Positions 34,761 through 46,900 of a stretch of 64,000 nt of DNA are shown here, piece after piece. A model generated the notes under the pieces. It ran no database searches, was not told where the DNA came from, and was given only the letters and a program-made list of their open reading frames with translations. The stretch covers positions 581,299,940 through 581,363,939 of the forward strand of contig CM054057.1 in NCBI GenBank assembly GCA_028641055.1, given 5' to 3'. Numbering within the stretch: the first letter of the stretch is position 1; every line of letters begins with the position of its first letter. The position numbers and the translations under genes were made by a program. The DNA comes from Alopecurus myosuroides. Lineage: Eukaryota; Streptophyta; Magnoliopsida; Poales; Poaceae.

Positions 34761-35094
34761 CAATGACAATGAACCCTTAGACATTTTAAGTTCGTCCCAA
34801 CTAATTTCTGCAGGTATGCTCCTCCAATCCCTCTCTTTTCATTCAAAAATATCTTCCTCTTTGGCATATTTGAGAAAGATTCAGTGGAATCCTAATGTAA
34901 TAGACAAATTAGAGATGGACCAAATTTGAAGTGCAAGATTCGGTGGAAACCTGATGTGTAGCACGAGGGATTCCCATCTTTGAAGTGATTTTGTTTTTTT
35001 ATTCGGGTTTACTACATGTACACTTGTTCCCTAGTGTCAAAAGAAACATACCATGGTAGATGCTTATTTAGGTGCTTATTTAGTGGATAGATTC
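34761..35094. other. Spacer, nothing recognised
   Basis: Short AT-rich stretch between the end of unit B homology and the LINE tail. The sequence (T/G)GTAGATGCTTATT near 35055 recurs at about 37633 on the other side of the LINE, so both sides belong to the same interrupted locus. Confidence 0.4.
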
Positions 35095-35255
35095 TCTTTT
35101 TTACCATGAAAACCGTAGGGGAAACCCCCATGGTTAATTTTATTTAACAGAAACAGAGGGGAAAAGGTTTAGGACAAGTACAAAGGAAGAGGGAAAGCGA
35201 GGGGTTGAGATAGTCAACCCTAGCTAAAGAAAAAAAAACTACACTAGCAACTATA

Positions 35256-35683
35256 TTACAGATTGGACAACCAAGTGTTGAGGGCTTCTTTGTGCTTGTC
35301 CTTCACTCTAATAAGAGTCAAGAGCATGTCCTTTTTGAAACAGACACAAAATTCATGATAATACAAAAATATTCTTGCATGATCAATGTACCATAGAAAA
35401 TAGAGCTATTCCAAAGAACCAATAAACCCCCAGAAGCCCCAATGGAAGGAATAGAGACAAAAAGATCAAAACATTTCAGGGCAAATTTTCTTATAGCAGA
35501 ATTATGAAAATGCATCATCTTGGTCTCTTGAAGACAAATTATAGCAGCATTACTTTCATCAATATTGTTCATAAGAGGAGTCCACTTATCATGACCATTA
35601 AGGGCCCTAATGTTCCAACATAAGATGTTCCACAACCTTATGGAAGTAATAAAAGATGACATAAAATTTATTAGATAAAGCAC
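35256..35683 (-). pseudogene. LINE ORF2 remnant: endonuclease start fused to C-terminus
   Basis: Begins with LWNILCWNIRALNGHDKWTP, then NAAIICLQETK (the N and E metal-binding motifs of the endonuclease) and SIGASGGLLVLWNSS. After about 110 residues the sequence switches to the extreme C-terminus of plant LINE ORF2 (VKDKHKEALNTWLSNL) and a stop at 35256, in another frame. The remaining endonuclease, RT and zf-RVT are deleted. Confidence 0.75.
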
Positions 35684-35699
35684 AAAAGCTAAGAAGCAC

Positions 35700-37500
35700 G
35701 AGGCTTCGGAAGCTTCTCATTAGTCAGCTCTCCCGGGTCCATGCCACAGATCTCGACACTCATTTGATGCATCACCTACATCTGAATTATTTAGGTACTA
35801 GGGCTTGTGAAGCAATTCTCTTCTTGCGCCTAGCAGGACAGGAAGGCAGCTGCATTTGCACAAAGAGACCTTTGTCGCTTCTGATTCCGCGTCTTGGAGA
35901 AACTAGAGGAGTGGCCATCTTCTGTTTCTTCTTGAGAACAGTAGCACTAGCAGATGGGGGAACCGAAGATGAGGAATAAAAAGTGGAACAAAAGCCTCCT
36001 CCCATGACCTCTTCGCGATGAATACTCCAGACATGTCCAAACTAGAGACAAAGTGCAGCTGGAAACTCTTTTGGCCTAAAAACATACACTCCATGCCAGT
36101 ACTAATAGCAGCAAACAAATCATTGAGAGACGGCTAGATAACAGATTCAGTGGAACCATGAAGTGCGATAGCTGGAGTGGGCACTGCTGTGTAGAAATGA
36201 CAGAAGAAAGAGAGAGCTGCTTTGGACGGGAACACCAGCACTTAAACTCAGAGTCCACCAGCCCTACTAAAAGCACAAGGCCCACCTGAAATACTAGCTA
36301 ACAGATTATCTGCAGCCTGCTCAACCCAGGCATAGTGTGCATTCCACATAGCAAGCCCATCATCTTGCACATTGTTCTCTAGTAGCATTCCATCAATATC
36401 AAAGGCCCATCATATGCAAAAAAAATATCATGTTCACCTCCAAGTAAGGAGGAGACACAACTGCACAAGAGGCCACTCTCCCCAACCATTGTTGTTCTGG
36501 TTTTGTCCTGGAGGTTGCTCCCATTGCACCTCTGCATTCTGAAGCTCCCAAACTTGCTGGTCATGCATTGCTTGCTTCACTATAGCTAGATACGGCAGCC
36601 GAGTTCAATGTGGACTTGCACACATTGGAGGAACAGGCTCGTCATCGCCAACAATAGTAGGATTAGGGGGAAAACCATCAACAATGTAGACTGGAACAAA
36701 CCAGGACCTTCCCAGACCACTAATATCCGTGAACCTTTTCACCACCAAGATTTAGGGGCACAATGCCACTTCATTGATCAAAACCCTCACCGGAATTCTA
36801 GCCTTCTTGTGGCCAGGCCTATGCCACAACACCAATCTATCCAAACAAGACATAGCTTTGATAACATAGTGCTCAATCTCGTAGTCGAGAGGAAAACGTA
36901 GCAGCATAACCCAAGCCTCTCTCTCAACCGCAGTGTTTCTCATATTGGGACCTTGATCATGATGCATTGGAGAAAAAGTGTGATGTTCACCGAGAGCATG
37001 CGGACCAGTAGCGATAAGATGATCAATAAAAATAGCACTCTCAAACTGCAGCAGAGCGACTAAAAACGGATAAATCTCACAGTAAACCACCGTAGCATGC
37101 AGATCCCTACGCAACACCCTCTTGATCCTCCTAAACCAAACCTCTCGATCAAGCTCTAGCATAGAGGGGTGAATAGTGAAAAATGTGTACGGTTGTGAGA
37201 CAGAGGAGGGTCAACGACACAGATCATGTTGTGCTGCATCCAGGCTTTCCCGTGAGCGACTTGGAGCGGACTTGGTAGGAAGGGGAAGGGCATCACCATT
37301 ATGTTCGCCATTGCCGAGTTCTCCTGGGAAACCAATTGGGGAGGAACACTATGTGGAGCAGCCAAGGAGGATGCGCCTTCTGTATCGGAAGGTGGAACGG
37401 CCAGAGAAGGAAACTCGCCCAAAACATGGGATATGCTCGGTTTGTTGCCTGTTTTTTGCTTAACAACCCATTCCAATTTTGGTTCCTTCGGACCCTTGAC
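35700..37500 (-). pseudogene. LINE ORF1 (DUF4283-type) remnant
   Basis: Minus-strand frames include SISHVLGEFPSLAVPPSDTE near 37420 and a central block REAWVMLLRFPLDYEIEHYV with LDRLVLWHRPGHKKARIPVR, the DUF4283 pattern of plant LINE ORF1. A Ser/Pro-rich C-terminal part follows with several stops. It is too broken to give a single frame. Confidence 0.65.
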
Positions 37501-37535
37501 CCACCTGTCTCCAATAAGTGGCTATGTTCTTACTG

Positions 37536-37665
37536 TAATGAACCAATTTTTTGTTATACTAGGTGCTTATTTTGTTATGGTTTCTTATTATAATGGACTA
37601 ATTTTAGTTATAGTAGGTGTATATTTTGTTATGGTAGATGCTTATTGTAATGGAGCAATTTATTT
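37536..37665. repeat. Short tandem repeat, 55-57 bp period
   Basis: TAATGRACYAATTTT units start at 37536, 37591 and 37648 (partial). The unit also includes TTTTGTTATGGT. Confidence 0.55.
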
Positions 37666-38009
37666 TGCTCATATACATCAATGTAAATTTATCATGTATA
37701 TAATTTTTCTTCTCTACACGAACGAGAAAAAAATAAACAAAATAAATCCAAACTATATTAAGATATTAATTATTTATTAGCTTATTATAGACATACATTC
37801 TATTAATTTTGTTGGAATATGTTGGTGTGGCTACTTGATGATTATTATGATGTTCAACACCGGGCCTATTTGATGGCGGAGAAGAGGGAGGTAATAATAT
37901 TACTTATTGACTTGTATGTTTTAACTTTCGTTTTGTTGCAAATGTGTAAAATAAGTTGCAATAATCTAAGTTGTATGTTGATGGTGCAGGGCTTGCACTA
38001 GTTGGGAGA
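37666..38009 (+). other. AT-rich stretch with an exon-like segment
   Basis: At 37815-37890 an open stretch reads LDDYYDVQHRAYLMAEKRE, followed by a GT donor (GTAATAATATT) and, about 100 bp on, a GTGCAG acceptor at about 37989. I do not recognise the protein. It could be the last exons of a lost gene or a transposon-borne fragment. Confidence 0.25.
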
Positions 38010-38326
38010 CGCCAAGAGGAAGGTATGAATCGCACAGCAGCAAATTTCCCTCAGAAAGAAACCAAGGTTGAATCGACCAGTAGGAGAAAGAAATCACTTC
38101 CGAAGGTTAATGCAGCTGATGTTGGCAGGACGCACTACCAGTTCAGAAGCAACATGGAACATACAGAACACAATCAAATCACTTTTCCCCAACGAAGCAG
38201 TGAGGTTGTCAATCTCACCGGTTTTGCTAAAAACAAAGAGGTTAAACGTATGGTGTGGAAAACAGTACTTGTTTGAAGTAGATGAAAGAGAACAGTGATG
38301 GCAGTAGGAAAACAGTAGTAACAGTC
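38010..38326. mobile_element. LTR-retrotransposon noncoding fragment, left part
   Basis: Contains GCAAATTTCCCTCAGAAAG, AGTGAGGTTGTCAATCTCAC and similar runs that I recognise as an abundant Triticeae LTR-retrotransposon sequence (Angela/BARE-type suspected). It is interrupted at CAGTC by the LARD-like element and continues at 48704. Family assignment is from memory and uncertain. Confidence 0.45.
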
Positions 38327-41300
38327 TGTCGCACCCGGACTTCTAAAGGATACTCGCCGTTCCGTTGAACAGTAGTAGATTGGATTACGGGGCTTACCGG
38401 CACCCGCGTCCTCTTACGAGTAGGCCAACACACGTATGTGTGACAACCAACCCCTATCTGTTCAGCGTCGACGTAAACTATCCCATAGAAATCAGGATAC
38501 TTCCATTGACGTACTTCAAACCATTCACACATGGTACGTCAACGGCGTTGAACAAATGATAACACAACAGATCTCTACGACACAAAAGATTGAAATAAGT
38601 TGCAAATGGCTCTCATTAGAGCAGAGATAGCAAATACAATCATCCAGAGGACACCTGTCCCAACAATTCATCATTACATCACAGCGGAAGCATTCAACAT
38701 GTCTGAGTACAGACAAGAACCAAATAGGCCTAAGAGGCCGGAAACGAACAGACGGAGCCCATCCACGAAGTCTCGGATCCTGCCCGGGTCCGCTATCTAC
38801 TCGTCAGCAGTCTCGTCAAACTCCACGTAGTAGCCACCATGTAGATCCTCGGAAACGTAGGTCTGCGGAAACCACAGCCCCAAAGGGTTCAGTACATAAA
38901 CGTACTGGCAAGCAAGACTCACAGTTCACCAAAGTGTAGCCCGTCAACACCAAGCACAGATGCCTTGGGTTCAACGGAAGAAAGGGGATATAAAAGATGC
39001 TGCAACTGGCTGCACTAACCAACTACAGAGATTCTACCGCTTCCGGCTAACAGAAAGGAGATAAGATCGAGTATTGTAACCAACTGAAGGATAACTTCAA
39101 ACAAACCCATCCTGGATCTCGCCCCTTATCCAAAGAAGCAATCCGAGGATAACTCACACAGTTGAATTAATGATGGTTCAGGTTATTGTGTCAATAAGCC
39201 TATTACTAGTCAAATTGTTAATCATTGGGTGTAAGGTTGTTAATCATTAGGTTTAAGTTGTCCTGAGTACTTGTTAGCCAGTACTTTCACCAAGTAATCC
39301 ATAACCGCGGAAAACACGGCTTCTCGAGAAGATTATCCCTGCAGGGTTGCACCAATTTGGCCGTACACGTATGAATAACCCGCCAGATGGGATGCCTCCC
39401 ACCAAGCGGGGCACTCAACACAACTCAACTCTTCTTCGCATCAAGCCCAAAGCACCACGTGCTGTGCGTGCGCGGCTAACCGAGCCCCACGAAGAAAAGG
39501 GGACCCTCATAGCACTGGAAGACCACGCCGCCCTAAATGCCGACTACAAAAGTTCCACCCTGGCCTGGGCTCGCAAGATCATGCATGTAGCAAATGGAAA
39601 GCCCGAACTACGTGTGGCGATTTGGACGAGATGCGAATCGAATCAAATTGAGGGGGGCGCCCATACTCGCTTCCCACATGCGGTTAGTGCGCTCATCATG
39701 GATCAGTAGACAAGACCCTTTTCCTATTAGGGTCGACACTAGCAGGCCTCAAAACCACCCTGGGCCTCCTGCCGGTGCCTTATCATCAAATTTATTATTA
39801 ATAGTAACCTTAGCATGATTGATTGATTAAACATCGAGCCCCCAGAACATAATGAAATATTAACAGAAAGTAACGGGTAACAGACTCGAGCAAAACAACC
39901 TAAGCATGCTAGTAAGACACGGGCAACAATCAATGGTTATAGGTATGGAGGTGAGGCAATATCAGGGCTAAAGGATACATGTGATAGGTTCGTAACAGAA
40001 GCAACTAATCATAGGGCTAGCAGAATAGACAACGGAAAGTATTGGTATCCAATGTTGAAAGGAACACGATGGTTCATGCGAGTGATAACTTGCCTGCAAA
40101 ACCCAGTAGCCTGGTACTGAGCTAACTCCTTAGAAGGGGTGTCGTAAGGATCGTCGGTCTCAACGTCGTCGTGTATCCGAGAAGAAGCAAACAAACAATG
40201 CAGAGAGATAAACAATCAATATCATGGCATAGTGCACAAACAATGGGATGATGCATGGCAATTTAATTGATGCATAGAAATAAACTAGTTGACAAGATAG
40301 AAACAGGATTAAATGGACCCATATGCAATTGGATTGCATATGGAAAGCCCATGGATTATGGTTGAATTAATTGTTTTACAACTAAGCAACATGTGAAAGT
40401 GTATTATCATGATGCATGGATGAGGAAAACAACAAAATAACAACAATAGAACCAAATAGAAATAAGGTTTACCAAGTTTAGAAATTCATTTATTAAGTTT
40501 GGGAATTTGGTTACTTAAAGGGGTTACACAAGCATTTGTTGTTTTCAGCAAGTTAAATTGTTCAAAATAGATAACAAAGTTTATATTTGAAAATAAAACA
40601 AGATTTTAGTTGGAATACATGTTTCACTTGTTGAAAAAGGATTTCAAATGAATTATTTATGAATTAAACAAGTTTAAGCAAGAATTAAATGAATTTAATT
40701 CAAACATGAACTTATTTGAATTTTTATTTGTTCAAAACATTAAACCAAATTCATATTTCAAAAGTTTATACTTTTATGGTTTGAAAACATATTTTGCATG
40801 TTCAAAAATAATTTAATTTGAGCAAGTTATGAATTTAGCAAATTTAAATGATTTAAACATGGTTTAAATTATTTAAGCAATTTTAATTATTCAAACCATG
40901 AAGCAAAATTTATATTTGAAAAGGTGGTTTAATTTTGCATGGAAAACATATTTCATTTGTGGAAATTGGATTTAAAATGAGCAAGTTATTATTTTGGCAA
41001 TTTTAAATGCAATAAACAAGAAACATTTGTTTTCAGCAATTTTAATTATTCAAAACAGCAAACAAAATTTATATTTGGAAAGTACATGAAAAATGGATTG
41101 GAAAACATATTAAGTTTGTTGGATTTGGAATTTTTATGCCCAAGTTAGGAATTTTGCAAGTTTAAGTGATTTAAACAAGAATTCAAATGTTTTACCAATT
41201 TAAAATATTCAAAACAGTAAAAAAAAATTATATTTGGATAGAACATTTAATTTGGGACAGAAAACATATTTAAAAAGTTAAAATTGGAGTTGGGATGAAT

Positions 41301-43076
41301 TTCTTATGCAATTTACAAAATTGGGTGCAATTCTGCCATTTTTAGGGAACCAGGGGGTTAGAAATAATTTTGCAGGGGCTAGAAATAAGTTAGAAGGGCC
41401 TATGTGTGATTACTGAGAATGTGCTGTATCAAATCATTGCAAAAATAAAAGTTTTTGGTTTATGTGGGAGGGGGGATTCGATCCCCCCACCTCCTGGCTG
41501 CGCCAAAGGGGCCTAACCAGTGGGCTGAAGCTCTGTTTGTGAACAGAGAGGGGAACCGGGGGGTATGAGGTTCAGAGATCGGGCTTAACTGAATTTTGCC
41601 TGCACGGTTACTGAACCCGAGCGGAAGGGAAACAGGGAGGGATCACCGGCAGCAATCTCGGTGGCGCCGGGGAGTTGCGGCCGTGGGGTGCCTGGTGCGA
41701 GAGGAGGAGAGGGAGAGGGGAACCGAGGCGGTCGAGGAGAGGCCTCACCTGGGCGGTTGGAGGCGAGGCGGAGCAGGGGCAGGTCAGGTGCAGAGCAGGT
41801 CGAGCAGCAGCAGGGGCGACCGGCGGAAAAGGAGGCGACGGCGGCGGCGGCCTGGGCCGTATCCGGCGGTGAGGCCTACAGCAATTTTGGAGCGGGAGGG
41901 GAGCCGGTTCCATTCCCGGGGACGGCAAGTCCTCGAGGTGACCGTGGTGTTGCCGCTATGAGGAGGCAGTGAGGTGGTCCAATGCTTGGGTTTCAGAACA
42001 GAAGGGAATCGGGGGGAGAAGAGAGGAGAAACGGCGGCGCTAGGGCTAGAGGAGAGGGTCTAGGGCTAGCAAGCAGAGGGGGAGGTACTTATGGAGAGAG
42101 GAGCCATGGTACGTCTGCAAATCGAGGAGGGGAAGGAGGATCGTGTGGTGGTGACTGTGATCGTACTGTGATGACGACTGCTAGGAGGAATACGACAACA
42201 GAAAAGAGGGGGTGGGCTAGAAGAGATGGGCTTGGGGGAGAATAAGGGGATGAGGTGGGCTGCCTCCTTGCTTTGCTTTTCTTTCTATTTTTTTGTTTCT
42301 CTGTTTTTTTTGTAGCAAAACGAAATTGGAAGGAATAGATGCTTTGGGGTTTGCCAACAATTCCAAAAAAATTTGGGTAGCCTACTTAGGTCAAACACAA
42401 CCCAAAGCCAAGTTTGGAAAATAAAACATTGGTATTTTTGGTGCTGTTTGGATAGGTTTCCAAATTTGAGTTAGTTTGGATATTGATTGAAATATTTAAG
42501 ACAAGAAAATTAATTAGGGTGATCATATGATTCTAAATGGAAACAAATGAGCACCTTTGTTTTGGGTATTTTTTTATAAGTTCAAATTGGTGTGCTGTTT
42601 GAATGTTTTTTATAGGAATTTGAATAATTTGTTAATTAATGAATTAATATTGAAAACAAGGATTTTAATAGGGTGAACCCTATTGATTAAATAGAACAAA
42701 TGAGTTGATTTGTTTGGTAATTTTTATCATTTGAAATTGGGTGCTGTTGATGTGTTTGATTTGAATTTGAAACCAAGTTGGAAAATAATTAGTTGGAATA
42801 GAAGCACCAGTCTATTAATTGATCATTATGGAATAATATGAAAACAAATTGGTTGTTTTTATTTGAGATTTCTATTTCAAAAGTTGTAACAGAGCAAGTA
42901 TGAAAACAAGCATTTGGAATTGTTTGAGTTTCATTATGAAAATCAAAGAATAACAGATGCAAAACAAATAGTAAACAAATGCAAACAAGAGAGTAAAATG
43001 ATGACATGATGCAATACTTGAATTAAACAAGAAACAAAACATTCTAGGGGGTAGTTTTCATACTTGGGATGTTACA
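38327..43076 (-). repeat. 3' LTR of the LARD-like element
   Basis: TGTCGCACCC...GGATGTTACA on the plus strand (TG...CA on the element strand). Inside are a 25-bp palindrome (40319-40343), a degenerate 159-bp repeat array (40581-41290), a tRNA-like Pol III box pair (41471-41530) and a GC-rich block (41580-42070). The ORFs in the GC-rich block occur in both LTRs only because the LTRs are copies. Confidence 0.93.
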
Positions 43077-43991
43077 AAACGCCCCCCCTTGAAGGAATCG
43101 CGCCCCGAGATTCCTACTGAGAAAAGAAAAGGTCCGGATACTTCTTGGGAAGATCCTCTTGAGCCGTGACACGTGAAACACATCGTGCACCTTGGATAAT
43201 TTTTCTGGAAGTTCAAAACGATAGGCATTCCTGGCAACTCTTCTGGAAAGATGTCAGGGAATTTGGAAACCACCGGAACATTTTCAAGTAAAGGGAGATG
43301 TTTTGTATCGAGGGTGTATAGCTGAATAGAACTTGATTCATTTGGAATGTGGTGATTCAGGAATGCTTCCTCGAAACAGCCCCAGGTGATAGGAATGCCA
43401 GCTCTCATAGCCTGGTAGTTTTGGAAACAACAACAACCTTTCTGGCCAGATAGACTTGATATTTGGGAAGTTTTGATTAGACGCCGGTAGAAAAACTGAA
43501 ATGGAAAACAATAACAAGATTTCAACGGACGAAAAGGATGTTGAGAAGAACAGGATAACGAAGCAACACCGGGAAAAACGAAACCAAAACACTCCTGAGG
43601 TACTACGGAAAACCCATCCGGGCTTCTAAAGGATCAATATCTACTGCTGGAATAGAGGATCTGCTTCCGGGGCTTACACGCCTCCGTTCTCAATCGTGAG
43701 TAGGCAACATGATAAATCATGTCACAACCACCTCCATTCCTATGGTCTAGTAGATATAACCATCCTAGAGAAACCAGGATTCGTGAAATCCTAACTTGAA
43801 AGTTTAGATGAGAAGGGAAAAACAACGTTACACTTCCTTACCAGAAAAGGGAGGGTGGGTGGGGAAAGAAGAAAAAGAACAGAATTCCTACTCTCACGTT
43901 TCATTTTTCCTATATAGCTACAAAATAGTTTCTAGACTCAACTGCGACCAGTAAAAAGGGATCCTACAGGCAGACAGGCTCTGATACCATT
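43077..43991 (-). pseudogene. Collapsed gag-pol of the LARD-like element
   Basis: On the minus strand, a gag piece (ITWGCFEEAFLNHHIP) is joined to the pre-RT linker (VPVVSKFPDIFPEELPGMP). This runs straight into the integrase C-terminus, readable in another frame as YRFELPEKLSKVHDVFHVSR and ending near 43080. Two deletions removed most of gag, protease, RT, RNase H and the integrase core. The second junction (43224-43231) lies on an 8-base stretch that both flanking parts can share. The leader near 43606-43740 resembles a diverged copy of the LTR end. Confidence 0.75.
43978..43989 (-). other. Primer binding site, initiator tRNA-Met
   Basis: Minus strand TGGTATCAGAGC, two bases from the 5' LTR at 43992. 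Confidence 0.85.
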
Positions 43992-46900
43992 TGTCGCACC
44001 CGGACTTCTAAAGGATACTCGCCGTTCCGTTGAACAGTAGTAGATTGGATTACGGGGCTTACCGGCACCCGCGTCCTCTTACGAGTAGGCCAACACACGT
44101 ATGTGTGACAACCAACCCCTATCTGTTCAGCGTCGCGTCGACGTAAACTATCCCATAGAAATCAGGATACTTCCATTGACGTACTTCAAACCATTCACAC
44201 ATGGTACGTCAACGGCGTTGAACAAATGATAACACAACAGATCTCTACGACACAAAAGATTGAAATAAGTTGCAAATGGCTCTCATTAGAGCAGAGATAG
44301 CAAATACAATCATCCAGAGGACACCTGTCCCAACAATTCATCATTACATCACAGCAGAAGCATTCAACATGTCTGAGTACAGACAAGAACCAAATAGGCC
44401 TAAGAGGCCGGAAACGAACAGACGGAGCCCATCCACGAAGTCTCGGATCCTGCCCGGGTCCGCTATCTACTCGTCAGCAGTCTCGTCAAACTCCACGTAG
44501 TAGCCACCATGTAGATCCTCGGAAACGTAGGTCTGCGGAAACCACAGCCCCAAAGGGGTCAGTACATAAACGTACTGGCAAGCAAGACTCACAGTTCACC
44601 AAAGTGTAGCCCGTCAACACCAAGCACAGATGCCTTGGGTTCAACGGAAGAAAGGGGATATAAAAGATGCTGCAACTGGCTGCACTAACCAACTACAGAG
44701 ATTCTACCACTTTCGGCTAACAGAAAGGAGATAAGATCCAGTATTGTAACCAACTGAAGGATAACTTCAAACAAACCCATCCTGGATCTCGCCCCTTATC
44801 CAAAGAAGCAATCCGAGGATAACTCACACAGTTGAATTAATGATGGTTCAGGTTATTGTGTCAATAAGCCTATTACTAGTCAAATTGTTAATCATTGGGT
44901 GTAAGGTTTTTAATCATTAGGTTTAAGTTGTCCTGAGTACTTGTTAGCCAGTACTTTCACCAAGTAATCCATAACCGCGGAAAACACGGCTTCTCGAGAA
45001 GATTATCCCTGCAGGGTTGCACCAATTTGGCCGTACACGTATGAATAACCCGCCAGATGGGATGCCTCCCACCAAGCGGGGCACTCAACACAACTCAACA
45101 CTTCTTCGCATCAAGCCCAAAGCACCACGTGCTGTGCGTGCGCGGCTAATCGAGCCCCACGAAGAAAAGGGGACCCTCATAGCACTGGAAGACCACGCCG
45201 CCCTAAATGCCGACTACAAAAGTTCCACCCTGGCCTGGGCTCGCAAGATCATGCATGCAGCAAATGGAAAGCCCGAACTACGTGTGGCGATTTGGACGAG
45301 ATGCGAATCGAATCAAATTGAGAGGGGCGCCCATACTCGCTTCCCACATGCGGTTAGTGCGCTCATCATGGATCAGTAGACAAGACCCTTTTCCTATTAG
45401 GGTCGACACTAGCAGGCCTCAAAACCACCCTGGGCCTCCTGCCGGTGACTTATCATCAAATTTATTATTAATAGTAACCTTAGCATGATTGATTGATTAA
45501 ACATCAAGCCCCCCAGAACATAATGAAATATTAACAGAAAGTAACGGGTAACAGACTCGAGCAAAACAACCTAAGCATGCTAGTAAGACACGGGCAACAA
45601 TCAATGGTTATAGGTATGGAGGTGAGGCAATATCAGGGCTAAAGGATACATGTGATAGCTTCGTAACAGAAGCAACTAATCATAGGGCTAGCAGAATAGA
45701 CAACGGAAAGTATCGGTATCCAATGTTGAAAGGAACACGATGGTTCATGTGAGTGATAACTTTCCTGCAAAACCCAGTAGCCTGGTACTGAGCTAACTCC
45801 TTAGAAGGGGTGTCGTAAGGATCGTCGGTCTCAACGTCGTCGTGTATCCGAGAAGAAGCAAACAAACAATGCAGAGAGATAAACAATCAATATCATGGCA
45901 TAGTGCACAAACAATGGGATGATGCATGGCAATTTAATTGATGCATAGAAATAAACTAGTTGACAAGATAGAAACAGGATTAAATGGACCCATATGCAAT
46001 TGGATTGCATATGGAAAGCCCATGGATTATGCTTGAATTAATTGTTTTACAACTAAGGAACATGTGAAAGTGGATTAGCATGATGCATGGATGAGGAAAA
46101 CAACAAAATAACAACAATAGAACCAAATAGAAATAAGGTTTACCAAGTTTAGAAATTCATTTATTAAGTTTGGGAGTTTGGTTACTTAAAGGGGTTACAC
46201 AAGCATTTGTTGTTTTCAGCAAGTTAAATTGTTCAAAATAGATAACAAAGTTTATATTTGAAAATAAAACAAGATTTTAGTTGGAATACATGTTTCACTT
46301 GTTGAAAAAGGATTTCAAATGAATTATTTATGAATTAAACAAGTTTAAGCAAGAATTAAATGAATTTACTTCAAACATGAACTTATTTGAATTTTTATTT
46401 GTTCAAAACATTAAACCAAATTCATATTTCAAAAGTTTATACTTTTATGGTTTCAAAACATATTTTGCATGTTCAAAAATAATTTAATTTGAGCAAGTTA
46501 TGAATTTAGCAAATTTAAATGATTTAAACATGGTTTAAATTATTTAAGCAATTTTAATTATTCAAACCATGAAGCAAAATTTATATTTGAAAAGGTGGTT
46601 TAATTTTGCATGGAAAACATATTTCATTTGTGGAAATTGGATTTAAAATGAGCAAGTTATTATTTTGGCAATTTTAAATGCAATAAACAAGAAACAGTTG
46701 TTTTCAGCAATTTTAATTATTCAAAACAGCAAACAAAATTTATATTTGGAAAGTACATGAAAAATGGATTGGAAAACATATTAAGTTTGTTGGATTTGGA
46801 ATTTTTATGCCCAAGTTAGGAATTTTGCAAGTTTAAGTGATTTAAACAAGAATTCAAATGTTTTACCAATTTAAAATATTCAAAACAGTAAACAAATTTT

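Larger units (their letters stand above)
35095..37520 (-). mobile_element. Internally deleted LINE
   Basis: Minus-strand LINE with ORF1, the start of the ORF2 endonuclease, and then directly the last codons of ORF2, a 3' UTR and a short A-run (35095-35100 as T on the plus strand). About 3 kb of ORF2 is missing. No clean target duplication was found, so the 5' edge near 37520 is approximate. Confidence 0.75.

Noticed and set aside
41471..41545. A functional tRNA gene in the LARD LTR
   Set aside because: Only A- and B-box-like parts are recognisable; I could not fold a complete cloverleaf with an acceptor stem.
41596..42245. Long ORFs on both strands repeated at 47267-48045
   Set aside because: They occur twice only because they lie in the two LTRs of one element. 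They are GC-rich, lack domains, and their frames differ after small indels between the LTRs.
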